Source: Phoenicimicrobium sp964438695
GTDB taxonomy: Bacteria; Atribacterota; Phoenicimicrobiia; Phoenicimicrobiales; Phoenicimicrobiaceae
Direction: 5' to 3'
DNA length: 5,661 nucleotides
NCBI GenBank assembly: GCA_964438695.1
Contig: CAYTKP010000043.1
Location: forward strand, 1 to 5,661
The notes beneath the pieces were generated by a model that was not told the DNA's origin, ran no database searches, and worked only from the letters and a program-made list of their open reading frames with translations. A program made the position numbers and the translations under genes. This document shows, piece by piece, positions 1 through 5,661 of this stretch (position 1 is its first letter; each line of letters begins with the position of its first letter).

Positions 1-190
1 CTACTAATCCCATAAATTCTAAAGTAAGTAATGCCTCTCTCACCGCTACTCTGCTCACATTCAGTTTTTCAGCTAGCTCCCTCTCTGGAGGTAGCTTTTC
101 TCCCGGATTTAAATCGCCTTCCATTATTAAATTTTTAATCTGCTCTACGATCTTTTGATAGAGCTTATATTGTTTAACTGGTTTTAACAC
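1..190 (-). CDS. FadR/GntR-family transcriptional regulator, N-terminal part (C-terminus beyond left edge)
   Basis: Sixty-three residues are readable before the gene leaves the window. They form the winged helix-turn-helix DNA-binding domain of the GntR superfamily. GDLNPGEKLPPERELAEKL (residues 25-43) is the classic wing/helix signature and NVSRVAVREAL (44-54) is the recognition helix. PPERELAEKLNVSR followed by VREAL points to the FadR branch, whose missing C-terminal part is usually an FCD ligand-binding domain that senses a small organic acid. That ligand class is family knowledge, not seen here. The start chosen is GTG at 190-188, because no in-frame ATG precedes it and an AAGAAGG Shine-Dalgarno lies 11 bases upstream. 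A promoter and a palindrome resembling FadR-type operators lie just upstream, suggesting autoregulation. The gene is separated from the AOR/sulfur-carrier unit by a terminator, so its target genes are unknown; they may lie to the left of the window or be the AOR unit. Confidence 0.9.
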   Translation of the reverse strand, partial: MLKPVKQYKLYQKIVEQIKNLIMEGDLNPGEKLPPERELAEKLNVSRVAVREALLTLEFMGLV

Positions 191-215
191 AACTAAGATA
201 GCCTTCTTTTCTTAT

Positions 216-240
216 TATTGGTATAGTGGCATTACCAATA
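216..240. promoter_or_regulatory. Candidate GntR/FadR operator (palindrome)
   Basis: A perfect inverted repeat TATTGGTA - 9 bases - TACCAATA lies between the promoter and the start codon of the GntR gene. Inside it, TGGCATTACCA (227-237) differs by one base from the TGGTNNNACCA core known for FadR-like regulators. Its place just downstream of the -10 box fits a roadblock or autorepression site. The inverted repeat is seen directly. The assignment to this regulator is inference. Confidence 0.5.
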
Positions 241-248
241 TTGTTTTT

Positions 249-276
249 AGCATATCACATAATTTAAAAAAATCAA
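249..276 (-). promoter_or_regulatory. Sigma-A type promoter for the GntR gene
   Basis: On the minus strand a -35 box TTGATT (276-271) and a -10 box TATGCT (254-249) are separated by 16 bases in very AT-rich DNA. Transcription would begin near 242-240, at the edge of the palindrome and about 50 bases before the GTG start. The boxes are near consensus, but in AT-rich DNA such matches arise by chance fairly often. Confidence 0.5.
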
Positions 277-323
277 TATCTTTTAAAAAAATATTTTCCT
301 TATATTTGTATCGATTATCAATA

Positions 324-354
324 AAAAACAGGAGTGTGAATAACCCCTGTTTTT
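324..354 (-). terminator. Rho-independent terminator after the AOR / sulfur-carrier unit
   Basis: AAAAACAGG and CCTGTTTTT form an uninterrupted stem of at least nine pairs, with a loop of about 13 bases. On the minus strand the hairpin ends in a run of T (328-323), as expected for intrinsic termination. It lies about 55 bases after the stop codon of the small sulfur-carrier gene and before the promoter of the regulator, so it divides the two transcription units. The sequence is nearly symmetrical and could act in both directions. Confidence 0.8.
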
Positions 355-408
355 AACTTATCATAAAAAACTTCTATTCTATATGTCACTATATTAAAAT
401 TTTCTTAG

Positions 409-606
409 CTATCCACCGGCAATCGAATGGATTACCTGGACATCATCCCCATCTATGATTATAGTATCCTTGTATTTTTCCTTGGGAATATATTTACCGT
501 TAATCTTTACCATTATTAAAGGAAAGGTGTATTTGCATTTTTTTAGCAGAATTTCAACAGTTAAATTTTCTTCCCATTTTCTATCTCTTCCATTTACTTT
601 AATCAT
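409..606 (-). CDS. ThiS/MoaD-like small sulfur-carrier protein (beta-grasp fold)
   Basis: This is a 65-residue protein ending in a Gly-Gly tail (SIAGG, 61-65), the hallmark of ubiquitin-like sulfur carriers. In these proteins the C-terminus is adenylated and converted to a thiocarboxylate. The short N-terminal MIKVNG strand, the central VKINGKYIPKEKY segment (33-45) and DGDDVQVI (52-59) match the layout of ThiS, and the length fits ThiS (about 65) better than MoaD (about 80). The ATG overlaps the stop of the AOR gene in an ATGA, so translation is probably coupled. An AGGTGG site lies about 16 bases upstream, which is long, and this supports re-initiation by ribosomes finishing AOR. No thiazole-synthesis genes are present. 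Small ThiS/MoaD proteins beside tungsten AOR genes are usually taken as suppliers of dithiolene sulfur for the metal-pterin cofactor. That role is inference here, and a thiamine role is less likely. Confidence 0.85.
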   Translation of the reverse strand: MIKVNGRDRKWEENLTVEILLKKCKYTFPLIMVKINGKYIPKEKYKDTIIIDGDDVQVIHSIAGG

Positions 607-2768
607 AACTGAAATTTCTTCACCACCTCTAAGACTTCAGGAAAATCTATTTTTAATTTCTTGATAGTTTCTAGGGTTGGTACACCATTAACATCCCACC
701 CTCTACGTTTATAAACAGCGTCACAAAGCTTCTGATACTGTTCTTCTCTATACTCCCGCAAAACTTTTATTTTCTCTTCGGTGGTTTTACCTTCAATATC
801 AAAGTAAACTACTTCTTTAAGTTGTTTATCATAAAGCTCTTCTCGAGATTCATATTCTTCTACTGTTACCGGTCCCATAGCTCGATAGGGAATTCTATCA
901 TATTCACGGGTACCAAAACCCATCCTTAAATTAAATAACCTCTGGAGGTTATGGACTCTTTCTGATTGTAAAATTAATTCTTCAGGGGTAAGAGGCTTAC
1001 CAGTAACTCCTTCAAAAAGCCAACAATAATTTTCCACATGTTCTGGAACTTTTGCGGCTTCCATTCCATGATATTTTTGTTTGTTATCCTTTGGTTCAAT
1101 ATCATTCCAAGGCAATTTACATAAACCAACAAGAGAAAACCAGGTTCGGAATAAAGGAAAATAATGAAGAGCTTCAGCTTTATCTTCAAATGTAGGAATC
1201 TGGTTATTTACCTGATCCATAAAAATAAGCCAGGACTCATCATGTTGAGGGCCCTTATTTGCCATCCCATATCCGCCCTGCTGGGCTAAAGATTCTTTAG
1301 TTACATACTCAGAAAATTCCATACCTTTGCATTCCATGCCGATATCCTGTAAAAATTCTTCATCTGCACCGTATTTCTCAATTAATATCTTCTTTATCTG
1401 TCGAATCCCTAATCCGGCAATTTTGCCAAAACCTCTCCCTTCTGCCATCTGATGAATTAATTCTAAAGTTGCTTCGACATTTCCAAAGTTAAGTTCTAAA
1501 CCCTCGGTAATTTCTTTATTTATGATATTATTTTCGTAACACTCCATAAGAAAAGCTATTGTGGTACTGACTCCGATAGTATCTAATCCGTAATTATCAC
1601 AATAAAAATTCGCTTCTAAGATAAAATCAGGGTCAAAACACCCACAATTTCCTCCAAACCCAGCAGTAGTTTCATATTCTGGCCCATCCACTAGAACTTT
1701 TCCTCCTTTTAAGGGACCAGTAGCTAATTCAAAATTATCTACTGCATGAGCACAGCGTAAGTTACAACCAATCCAGCAGGAATCACCTGCCTGATTCTGA
1801 GTCATCCGCCGATGCCATACTTTAGAATCTATCTTAGAGGCATCGGGGTGGGAACCAAATTTAAAATTGTGAACGGGTAAACAATCATAATTCTGCATAT
1901 GATCAAATAAATTAACTGTTCCTATCTCCCGCATTCCATTCTGGATATGATCTAATTCTAATATTTCTTTAGTTAATCTTTGTCCTGCTTTTCTAATAAG
2001 CTCAGGGTTGGCCACATTATTAGAATTTGCATTTACTCCAGAATATTTAATCACTATAGCCAAGATTTTCTTATCCCGAAAGACAGTCCCTGTTCCACCT
2101 CTCCCGGCTTGTTTAACTCGAATATGTTTACGACGACTATCGTACCAGCTAATATTTATGATACCTAAATTACTATTTTCTGCACCCTTTCCGGAAGAGA
2201 TAATACTAATGTTTCTTTTATCTTTTTCGTCATTAGCATATCTTTTGGCCAATTCTTCAGTAAGTAAATAGGTATCCGAATTTAATCCAGTCGCTTCCTC
2301 AATAACAACTTTTCCCTGATTGCCATCAATAAAAACAATTACATCTTGTTTGGCTTTACCTTGAATCTCTAAAAGGTCCCAACCAGAAAATTTTAAAAAA
2401 GGGGCAAAATAACCTCCTACATTATTATCGTTAACTGTTCCGGTCTCGGGAGAAAGACTGACCACATGAGTCTTCCCAGTCCCTGAATATTGAGTAATCC
2501 CACAAATTGGACCGGTACAAAAAATTATTTCGTTTTCCGGGTCATTCCATTTGGTCTTATCAGACACAGCCTGCCATAAATACCATATTCCATAACCTCT
2601 ACCTCCCGTAAATGTTTCTCTTACCTGAGGGTCAATGGATCTCTCTTTAATCTTGTTTTCAGAGAGATTAATGTATAAACGTCTATCAGTATACCCCCTC
2701 TCTACTTTTCCCGGTTTAAATTCAAAAGCAGCTAATGTTTTTTGTTTTTCTCTGTTTCCTTCAAACAT
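603..2768 (-). CDS. Tungsten/molybdenum aldehyde:ferredoxin oxidoreductase family protein
   Basis: This is an intact 721-residue cytoplasmic enzyme of the AOR family, which oxidises aldehydes to acids (or runs in reverse) with ferredoxin, using a W/Mo bis-pterin centre and one [4Fe-4S] cluster. Visible marks in order are GGRGYG (55-60), AGRGGTGTVFRDKKILAIVI (221-240, pterin contact), CWIGCNLRC (331-339), GPEYET (362-367, where Tyr365-Glu366 match the active-site Tyr-Glu of Pyrococcus AOR), DTIGV (396-400, first DxxGL-type pterin motif), KGPQHDE (505-511) and LVGLC (546-550, fourth cluster Cys550). There are two departures. The first cysteines are spaced C-x3-C-x3-C instead of C-x2-C-x3-C, and the second DxxGLC motif reads SLVGLC. 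The protein is about 100 residues longer than typical AOR (about 605-620), with much of the extra length in a charged C-terminal tail after residue 620. The ATG at 2768 is supported by GGAGGT 10 bases upstream. The stop overlaps the sulfur-carrier start. The substrate is unknown. Confidence 0.93.
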   Translation of the reverse strand: MFEGNREKQKTLAAFEFKPGKVERGYTDRRLYINLSENKIKERSIDPQVRETFTGGRGYGIWYLWQAVSDKTKWNDPENEIIFCTGPICGITQYSGTGKTHVVSLSPETGTVNDNNVGGYFAPFLKFSGWDLLEIQGKAKQDVIVFIDGNQGKVVIEEATGLNSDTYLLTEELAKRYANDEKDKRNISIISSGKGAENSNLGIINISWYDSRRKHIRVKQAGRGGTGTVFRDKKILAIVIKYSGVNANSNNVANPELIRKAGQRLTKEILELDHIQNGMREIGTVNLFDHMQNYDCLPVHNFKFGSHPDASKIDSKVWHRRMTQNQAGDSCWIGCNLRCAHAVDNFELATGPLKGGKVLVDGPEYETTAGFGGNCGCFDPDFILEANFYCDNYGLDTIGVSTTIAFLMECYENNIINKEITEGLELNFGNVEATLELIHQMAEGRGFGKIAGLGIRQIKKILIEKYGADEEFLQDIGMECKGMEFSEYVTKESLAQQGGYGMANKGPQHDESWLIFMDQVNNQIPTFEDKAEALHYFPLFRTWFSLVGLCKLPWNDIEPKDNKQKYHGMEAAKVPEHVENYCWLFEGVTGKPLTPEELILQSERVHNLQRLFNLRMGFGTREYDRIPYRAMGPVTVEEYESREELYDKQLKEVVYFDIEGKTTEEKIKVLREYREEQYQKLCDAVYKRRGWDVNGVPTLETIKKLKIDFPEVLEVVKKFQL

Positions 2769-2778
2769 TGACTAATTT

Positions 2779-2784
2779 ACCTCC
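2779..2784 (-). promoter_or_regulatory. Ribosome binding site of the AOR gene
   Basis: GGAGGT on the minus strand ends 10 bases before the ATG at 2768-2766. It is a near-perfect Shine-Dalgarno and fixes the start of the AOR frame. Confidence 0.8.
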
Positions 2785-2815
2785 ATAATCTATTTAATTG
2801 ATAACAACAAGATTC

Positions 2816-2838
2816 TCAGGGGAGTAAACTCCCCCTGA
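2816..2838 (-). terminator. GC-rich hairpin in the AOR leader, possible attenuator
   Basis: TCAGGGGAGT (2816-2825) and ACTCCCCCTGA (2828-2838) pair over about ten positions with one bulged base, giving the most GC-rich stem in the window. On the minus strand it is followed by the T-rich stretch TCTTGTTGTT rather than a clean T-run, so as an intrinsic terminator it is weak. It sits 31 bases upstream of the AOR ribosome binding site, where an attenuator or riboswitch expression platform would be expected. The stem is seen directly. The role is inference. Confidence 0.4.
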
Positions 2839-2958
2839 AACCACTCTATGTCTTTTGTTATTTCTTTTCGCTTTTATGCGATCCCTTGTCTGAGCCTGGC
2901 AAACTGGTTAGAATCTATCTCTTATTCAAATTTACGCCCGTAAAAACAGGTAAAAGAA

Positions 2959-3008
2959 TTTATTTTGGGAAATCGAACTTATTTGAAACTCCGACACCCA
3001 AAAATAAA
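2959..3008. repeat. Imperfect inverted repeat upstream of AOR
   Basis: TTTATTTTGGG (2959-2969) faces CCCAAAAATAAA (2997-3008), with one extra A in the right arm. A nested TCG/CGA pair (2973-2975, 2992-2994) could extend the stem. The spacing is about 27 bases. It could be a hairpin in the 3' region of the antiporter transcript, the upstream part of the AOR leader, or a protein-binding palindrome. The sequence alone does not decide between these. Confidence 0.45.
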
Positions 3009-3011
3009 TCT

Positions 3012-3064
3012 AAATGAAAGCATCCCATCTTTTTTTGAAAAACTAGGATGAGATGGTTTCATTT
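3012..3064. terminator. Long hairpin after the antiporter pseudogene, probable terminator
   Basis: AAATGAAA-G-CATCCCATC (3012-3029) pairs with GGATGAGATG-G-TTTCATTT (3046-3064) over about 16 positions with one true mismatch. At 3025/3051 the minus-strand RNA forms a G-U wobble where the plus strand has a C-A mismatch, so the fold is more stable in minus-strand RNA, as expected for termination of the antiporter gene ending at 3096. The cleanest T-run (3062-3068) is, however, on the plus-strand side, so the element may be bidirectional. Confidence 0.6.
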
Positions 3065-3095
3065 TTTTAATTTTTCTCTTAAAACTAAACATTCT

Positions 3096-4321
3096 TTAAA
3101 CTTCTTTTGTTTCCTTTACTTTAAGTTCAAACAAAGGGAAGGAAATTCCAGCTGATTTTGCAAAAATGTTGGAAAACAGATAGAGTAAAATGCCTACTAA
3201 TATTATTCCTAAAGACAAGACTAATGCAACTGGTATACCACTTCCTGCCAGAATATAGCTTGCTACTGCAACTCCCGCAGAAGTGAGGGAATATGGCAAC
3301 AATTACTGCAAATACACCGCCCCATAGAAGAGCAGTCATAGCATCAGCATTAGAAATAGCATTGGTAAACGACTCGGTAGAGATACCTCCTCCCGTCCAC
3401 CACATTCTAAAAATACTAACTCCTATCAGAACTATAATAGGAATAACCATATTTATAGTCTTTTGAGGAATAGCTTCTAATACCTTCAATTTACTTCCAG
3501 CAGAAAGTGGAGTTGCTTCATCGGCAAAAACTTTACCAGTAGTCCTTGCCCGATATTCTGCTTTTAACATAAGGCCATAATCTCTTTGAGATAAGGCAAA
3601 CAAATAAAACTAGTATTATAGCAAAGATACTATAGAAACGGTAAGGGATAGATTGCAAAAAGATAGTATAGGGAGTCAGAGATACTGGAGTACCTTCTAT
3701 AGCGTCACCAATAAGCCCCACCTCATAGCCAATCCAAGTAGAAATTAGAGCTAAAGAAGCAACTGGCGCAGCAGTAGAATCAACAATGTAAGAAAATTTT
3801 TCTCGAGAAATACCCAATTTATCGGTCACTGGCCTAAAAGCATTCCCTACTACTGTAGTATTGGCACAATCATCAAAGAAAATTATCAAACCAAAAAGCC
3901 AAGTAGTGAATTAACCGCCACGAGCAGTTTTTACTTTATCAGTAATAGTTTTAACAAAAGCATAAGCTCCACCAGAAAGATAGATTAAGCCAACAAGTCC
4001 CCCACTACAAAGTCAAATAATAATATGGTAGCATTCCAACTATCTGCTACATTTTCCACAATGTATCCCAAGGTGCTAGTGACTCCTGCCAAAGGATTCC
4101 AACCGGTTAAAATGGTAGCGCCTACCCAGATACCAATAAAAAGAGAAGCTAAAACTTGCTTAGTAATAAAACATAACACTATAGCTACTAATGGCGGTAA
4201 TATAGAAAAAATCCATAATCTACTGCAGTTTCTTCTTCAACAGCCCAGGTAATCCCAGATAGGCTAAGGAAAACTACTATTAGAAAAGTCAAAAAATAAT
4301 ACACTTCTATTCTTATGCCAT
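3096..4321 (-). pseudogene. nhaC: NhaC-family Na+/H+ antiporter, multiply disrupted
   Basis: Read across frames, this DNA spells one inner-membrane NhaC-type antiporter: a signal-like hydrophobic start then AVEEETAVDYGFF, the LASLFIGIWVGATIL segment, IIFFDDCANTTVVGNAFRP, STAAPVASLALISTWIGYE, ADAMTALLWGG and the C-terminal LPYSLTSAGVAVA helices. The frame is broken at a T-run (4206-4211, one base short), at a G-run (3999-4003, one base short), by a TAA where family members have Gln or similar (3911-3913, in RGG-stop-FTTWLFG), and by one extra T (3598-3600). At about 3290-3302 the sequence jumps from the ADAMTALLWGG helix straight to the last helices. That skips roughly 150 residues of a protein usually about 500-540 long, including the conserved GDHxSPxSD region (family knowledge). 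The start is also unclear: ATG at 4321 after TTAAGG runs into a stop after two codons, while the antiporter frame opens at GTG 4304. Loss of function is certain if the assembly is right. Confidence 0.92.
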
Positions 4322-4358
4322 TGATACAGCCTTAATTTCCTCTCCTTTCTTCGTTTTA

Positions 4359-4387
4359 AGAATAAAATTCAGCCAATTCAACTACAA
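4359..4387 (-). promoter_or_regulatory. Possible promoter of the antiporter gene
   Basis: On the minus strand TTGTAG (4387-4382) and TATTCT (4364-4359) are 17 bases apart, in the 107-base gap after the synthetase homologue. An AAAGGAGAGG ribosome-site candidate follows at 4348-4339. The boxes are only moderate matches, so read-through from the upstream gene is equally possible. Confidence 0.3.
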
Positions 4388-4428
4388 AATAGGCTTTTAA
4401 ACATTTAAGCATTTTTAAATTCTCTAAA

Positions 4429-5661
4429 TCACCACCTATCTTTAATTTTTTCGTTCAAGACTTCGTCTAAATCTGGCCTGCCAATTTCTTGTAATTCATA
4501 TTTTACTCTTACTGATTTCTTGTTAAACTTAATAATTCGGGTTAGGTCTATAGGAGTACCAATGATTACCAAATCACAATCAGTAGCATTTATGGTATCC
4601 TCCAGTTCCTGAATCTGTTTTTTCCCATACCCCATTGCCGGTAATAGGATCCCTATGTTCGGATACTTTTTATAAGTATCTTTAATACTGCCTACTGCAT
4701 AAGGTCGAGGATCTATAATCTCTTTTGCCCCATACTTTTGAGCAGCTACTACACCGGCGCCATATTTCATTTCTCCATGGGTTAAAGTAGGACCATCTTC
4801 AATTACCAGCACTCTTTTACCTCTAATAAGTTCAGGATGATCCACAGTAAGAGGAGATGCAGCTTCAATTAAAATAGCATTTGGAGCAAGCTGATGAATA
4901 TTTTCTCTTAGTAAATTTATTTGATCTGGAGCAGCAGTATCTATTTTGTTCATTACTACCACATCTGCCATTCTGAGATTGACTTCTCCGGGATAGTAAG
5001 TCATCTCATGACCGACTCGATGGGGATCGGTAACGACAATATGAAAATCTGATTTATAAAAAGGGATATCATTATTGCCTCCATCCCATACAATGATATC
5101 TGCATCTTTCTCGGCTCTGGTTAATATCTCTTGATAATCGACTCCGGCATAAAGGATATTTCCTCTATCCAGATGAGGTTCATATTCTTCCCTTTCTTCA
5201 ATAGTACAGTTGTAGTGATCTAAATCGGAATAATTTTCATATCTTTGCCAGATCTGTTCTTTTAGATCACCATAAGGCATTGGATGTCTGATTACAGCTA
5301 TTTTATAGCCCATCTTCTTTAAAATATCTGTAACTTTACGAGTAGTCTGACTCTTACCACAGCCAGTCCTGACTGCACAGATAGATATTACAGGGAGATT
5401 GGACTTTAACATAGTGTTCTTGGGGCCCATCAATCTAAAGTCCGCACCACTAGCTAAAACTATTGAAGCTTTATCCATAACATATTGATGGGGAAGATCA
5501 CTATAAGCTAAAATTACCTGGTCAATCTGCTTCTCTTTTATTAGAGTAGGTAATTCTTCTTCTGGATATATAGGTATACCTTTAGGATATAAAGGACCAG
5601 AAAGTTCAACAGGATATTTTCTACCGGCAATATCCGGAATTTGAGTAGCAGTAAAAGCAAC
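4429..5661 (-). CDS. Cyclic 2,3-diphosphoglycerate synthetase-family GTPase-like protein (N-terminus beyond right edge)
   Basis: The open frame continues upstream of the ATG at 5478 to the window edge, giving 410 visible residues with no start yet. The visible N-terminal part (VAFTATQIPDIAGRKYP, then GIPIYPEEELP) is typical of the family, which usually opens with a short Rossmann-like strand, so some 30 residues are probably missing. The central P-loop AVRTGCGKSQTTR (visible residues 96-108) binds nucleotide. IIVWDGGNND is the Walker B-like segment and VVMNKID resembles the NKxD guanine motif. The founding member in Methanothermus makes cyclic 2,3-diphosphoglycerate, a thermoadaptive solute, from 2,3-bisphosphoglycerate and ATP. 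Bacterial homologues are common in anaerobes, but their reaction is unproven, so the name is a family label. The stop (TGA, 4431-4429) is followed 107 bases later by the antiporter pseudogene in the same orientation. No damage is visible in this frame. Confidence 0.9.
   Translation of the reverse strand, partial: VAFTATQIPDIAGRKYPVELSGPLYPKGIPIYPEEELPTLIKEKQIDQVILAYSDLPHQYVMDKASIVLASGADFRLMGPKNTMLKSNLPVISICAVRTGCGKSQTTRKVTDILKKMGYKIAVIRHPMPYGDLKEQIWQRYENYSDLDHYNCTIEEREEYEPHLDRGNILYAGVDYQEILTRAEKDADIIVWDGGNNDIPFYKSDFHIVVTDPHRVGHEMTYYPGEVNLRMADVVVMNKIDTAAPDQINLLRENIHQLAPNAILIEAASPLTVDHPELIRGKRVLVIEDGPTLTHGEMKYGAGVVAAQKYGAKEIIDPRPYAVGSIKDTYKKYPNIGILLPAMGYGKKQIQELEDTINATDCDLVIIGTPIDLTRIIKFNKKSVRVKYELQEIGRPDLDEVLNEKIKDRW

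Larger units (their letters stand above)
2769..3011 (-). promoter_or_regulatory. Gene-free, hairpin-rich leader of the AOR gene
   Basis: Together with the hairpin at 3012-3064, this fills the 327-base gap between the antiporter pseudogene and the AOR start. No credible open frame is seen on either strand. It holds several self-complementary blocks: TTTATTTTGGG/CCCAAAAATAAA (2959-3008), TTTAC-GCCC-GTAAA (2931-2944), TCGC-TTTTAT-GCGA (2868-2881) and a GC-rich hairpin (2816-2838) that ends 31 bases before the AOR ribosome site. This density of stems in AT-rich DNA suggests a structured 5' untranslated region. Mo/W cofactor (Moco) riboswitches are known upstream of molybdenum and tungsten enzyme genes in anaerobes, but I could not match this leader to that consensus. 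No convincing -35/-10 pair was found. Confidence 0.4.

Noticed and set aside
455..664. Plus-strand open frame across the sulfur-carrier gene
   Set aside because: It is the antisense of a clear ThiS-like gene and the AOR end. It has no ribosome site, and its hydrophobic look comes from the complement of charged codons.
974..1189. Second minus-strand frame inside the AOR gene
   Set aside because: It is out of frame with the conserved LVGLC region and is a by-product of AT-rich codon use.
1980..2271. Open frames on the plus strand inside the AOR gene
   Set aside because: They overlap the highly conserved AOR coding region in antisense, lack ribosome sites and resemble no family.
2965..3000. 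tRNA-like T-arm word (AGTTCGATTTCCCA on the minus strand)
   Set aside because: No D-arm, anticodon arm or proper acceptor stem can be folded around it. It is part of an ordinary inverted repeat.
2959..3064. Two consecutive inverted repeats as ends of an insertion sequence or MITE
   Set aside because: There is no transposase, no flanking target duplication was seen, and the hairpins fit termination and leader structure after one gene and before the next.
3911..3913. The TAA inside the antiporter as a recoded or suppressed codon
   Set aside because: TAA is not a known selenocysteine or pyrrolysine codon, and it accompanies several frameshifts and a deletion in the same gene, so decay is the simpler explanation.
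3598..4003. Programmed ribosomal frameshifting at the G-run and T-runs of the antiporter
   Set aside because: At least three independent shifts in different directions plus a stop and a missing core do not make a functional programmed product.
4025..4252. Plus-strand open frame inside the antiporter remnant
   Set aside because: It is the complement of recognisable NhaC sequence, with no start signals and no family features.

Overview
The window reads as a piece of a low-GC, anaerobic bacterial chromosome, probably a Firmicute or a Halanaerobiales-like lineage. This rests on the strongly AT-rich DNA, Shine-Dalgarno sites of the GGAGG type, a FadR/GntR-type regulator, and an oxygen-sensitive tungsten/molybdenum aldehyde:ferredoxin oxidoreductase (AOR family). 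The taxonomic guess is inference only. Every supported gene lies on the minus strand, so transcription runs from high to low coordinates.

Layout in transcription order: (1) 5661-4429 is a GTPase-like protein of the cyclic 2,3-diphosphoglycerate synthetase family. Its N-terminus lies outside the window and the rest is intact. (2) 4321-3096 is the wreck of an NhaC-type Na+/H+ antiporter gene. Read across frames it gives one recognisable protein, but it carries several single-base frameshifts, an in-frame nonsense codon and a large internal deletion. A long imperfect hairpin follows it (3064-3012). (3) 3011-2769 is a gene-free leader with several inverted repeats in front of the AOR gene. (4) 2768-603 is an intact 721-residue AOR-family enzyme with an unusual iron-sulfur cysteine spacing. 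(5) 606-409 is a 65-residue ThiS/MoaD-like sulfur-carrier protein that overlaps the AOR stop codon in an ATGA. It is followed by a rho-independent terminator (354-324). (6) 276-190 holds a promoter and a palindromic operator candidate, and 190-1 is the start of a FadR-type GntR regulator that runs off the left edge.

How the parts fit: the AOR and the sulfur carrier look like one translationally coupled unit, with the small protein plausibly serving dithiolene sulfur insertion for the W/Mo pterin cofactor. The regulator probably controls itself through the palindrome downstream of its own promoter. Whether it also controls the AOR unit is not visible. The synthetase homologue and the dead antiporter share an orientation and may once have been expressed together. 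The antiporter is now non-functional, while both neighbours keep full-length frames over about 3.6 kb. I see no RNA gene, CRISPR array or insertion sequence. The most unusual items are the multi-lesion antiporter pseudogene, the variant AOR cluster ligands, and the structured AOR leader.
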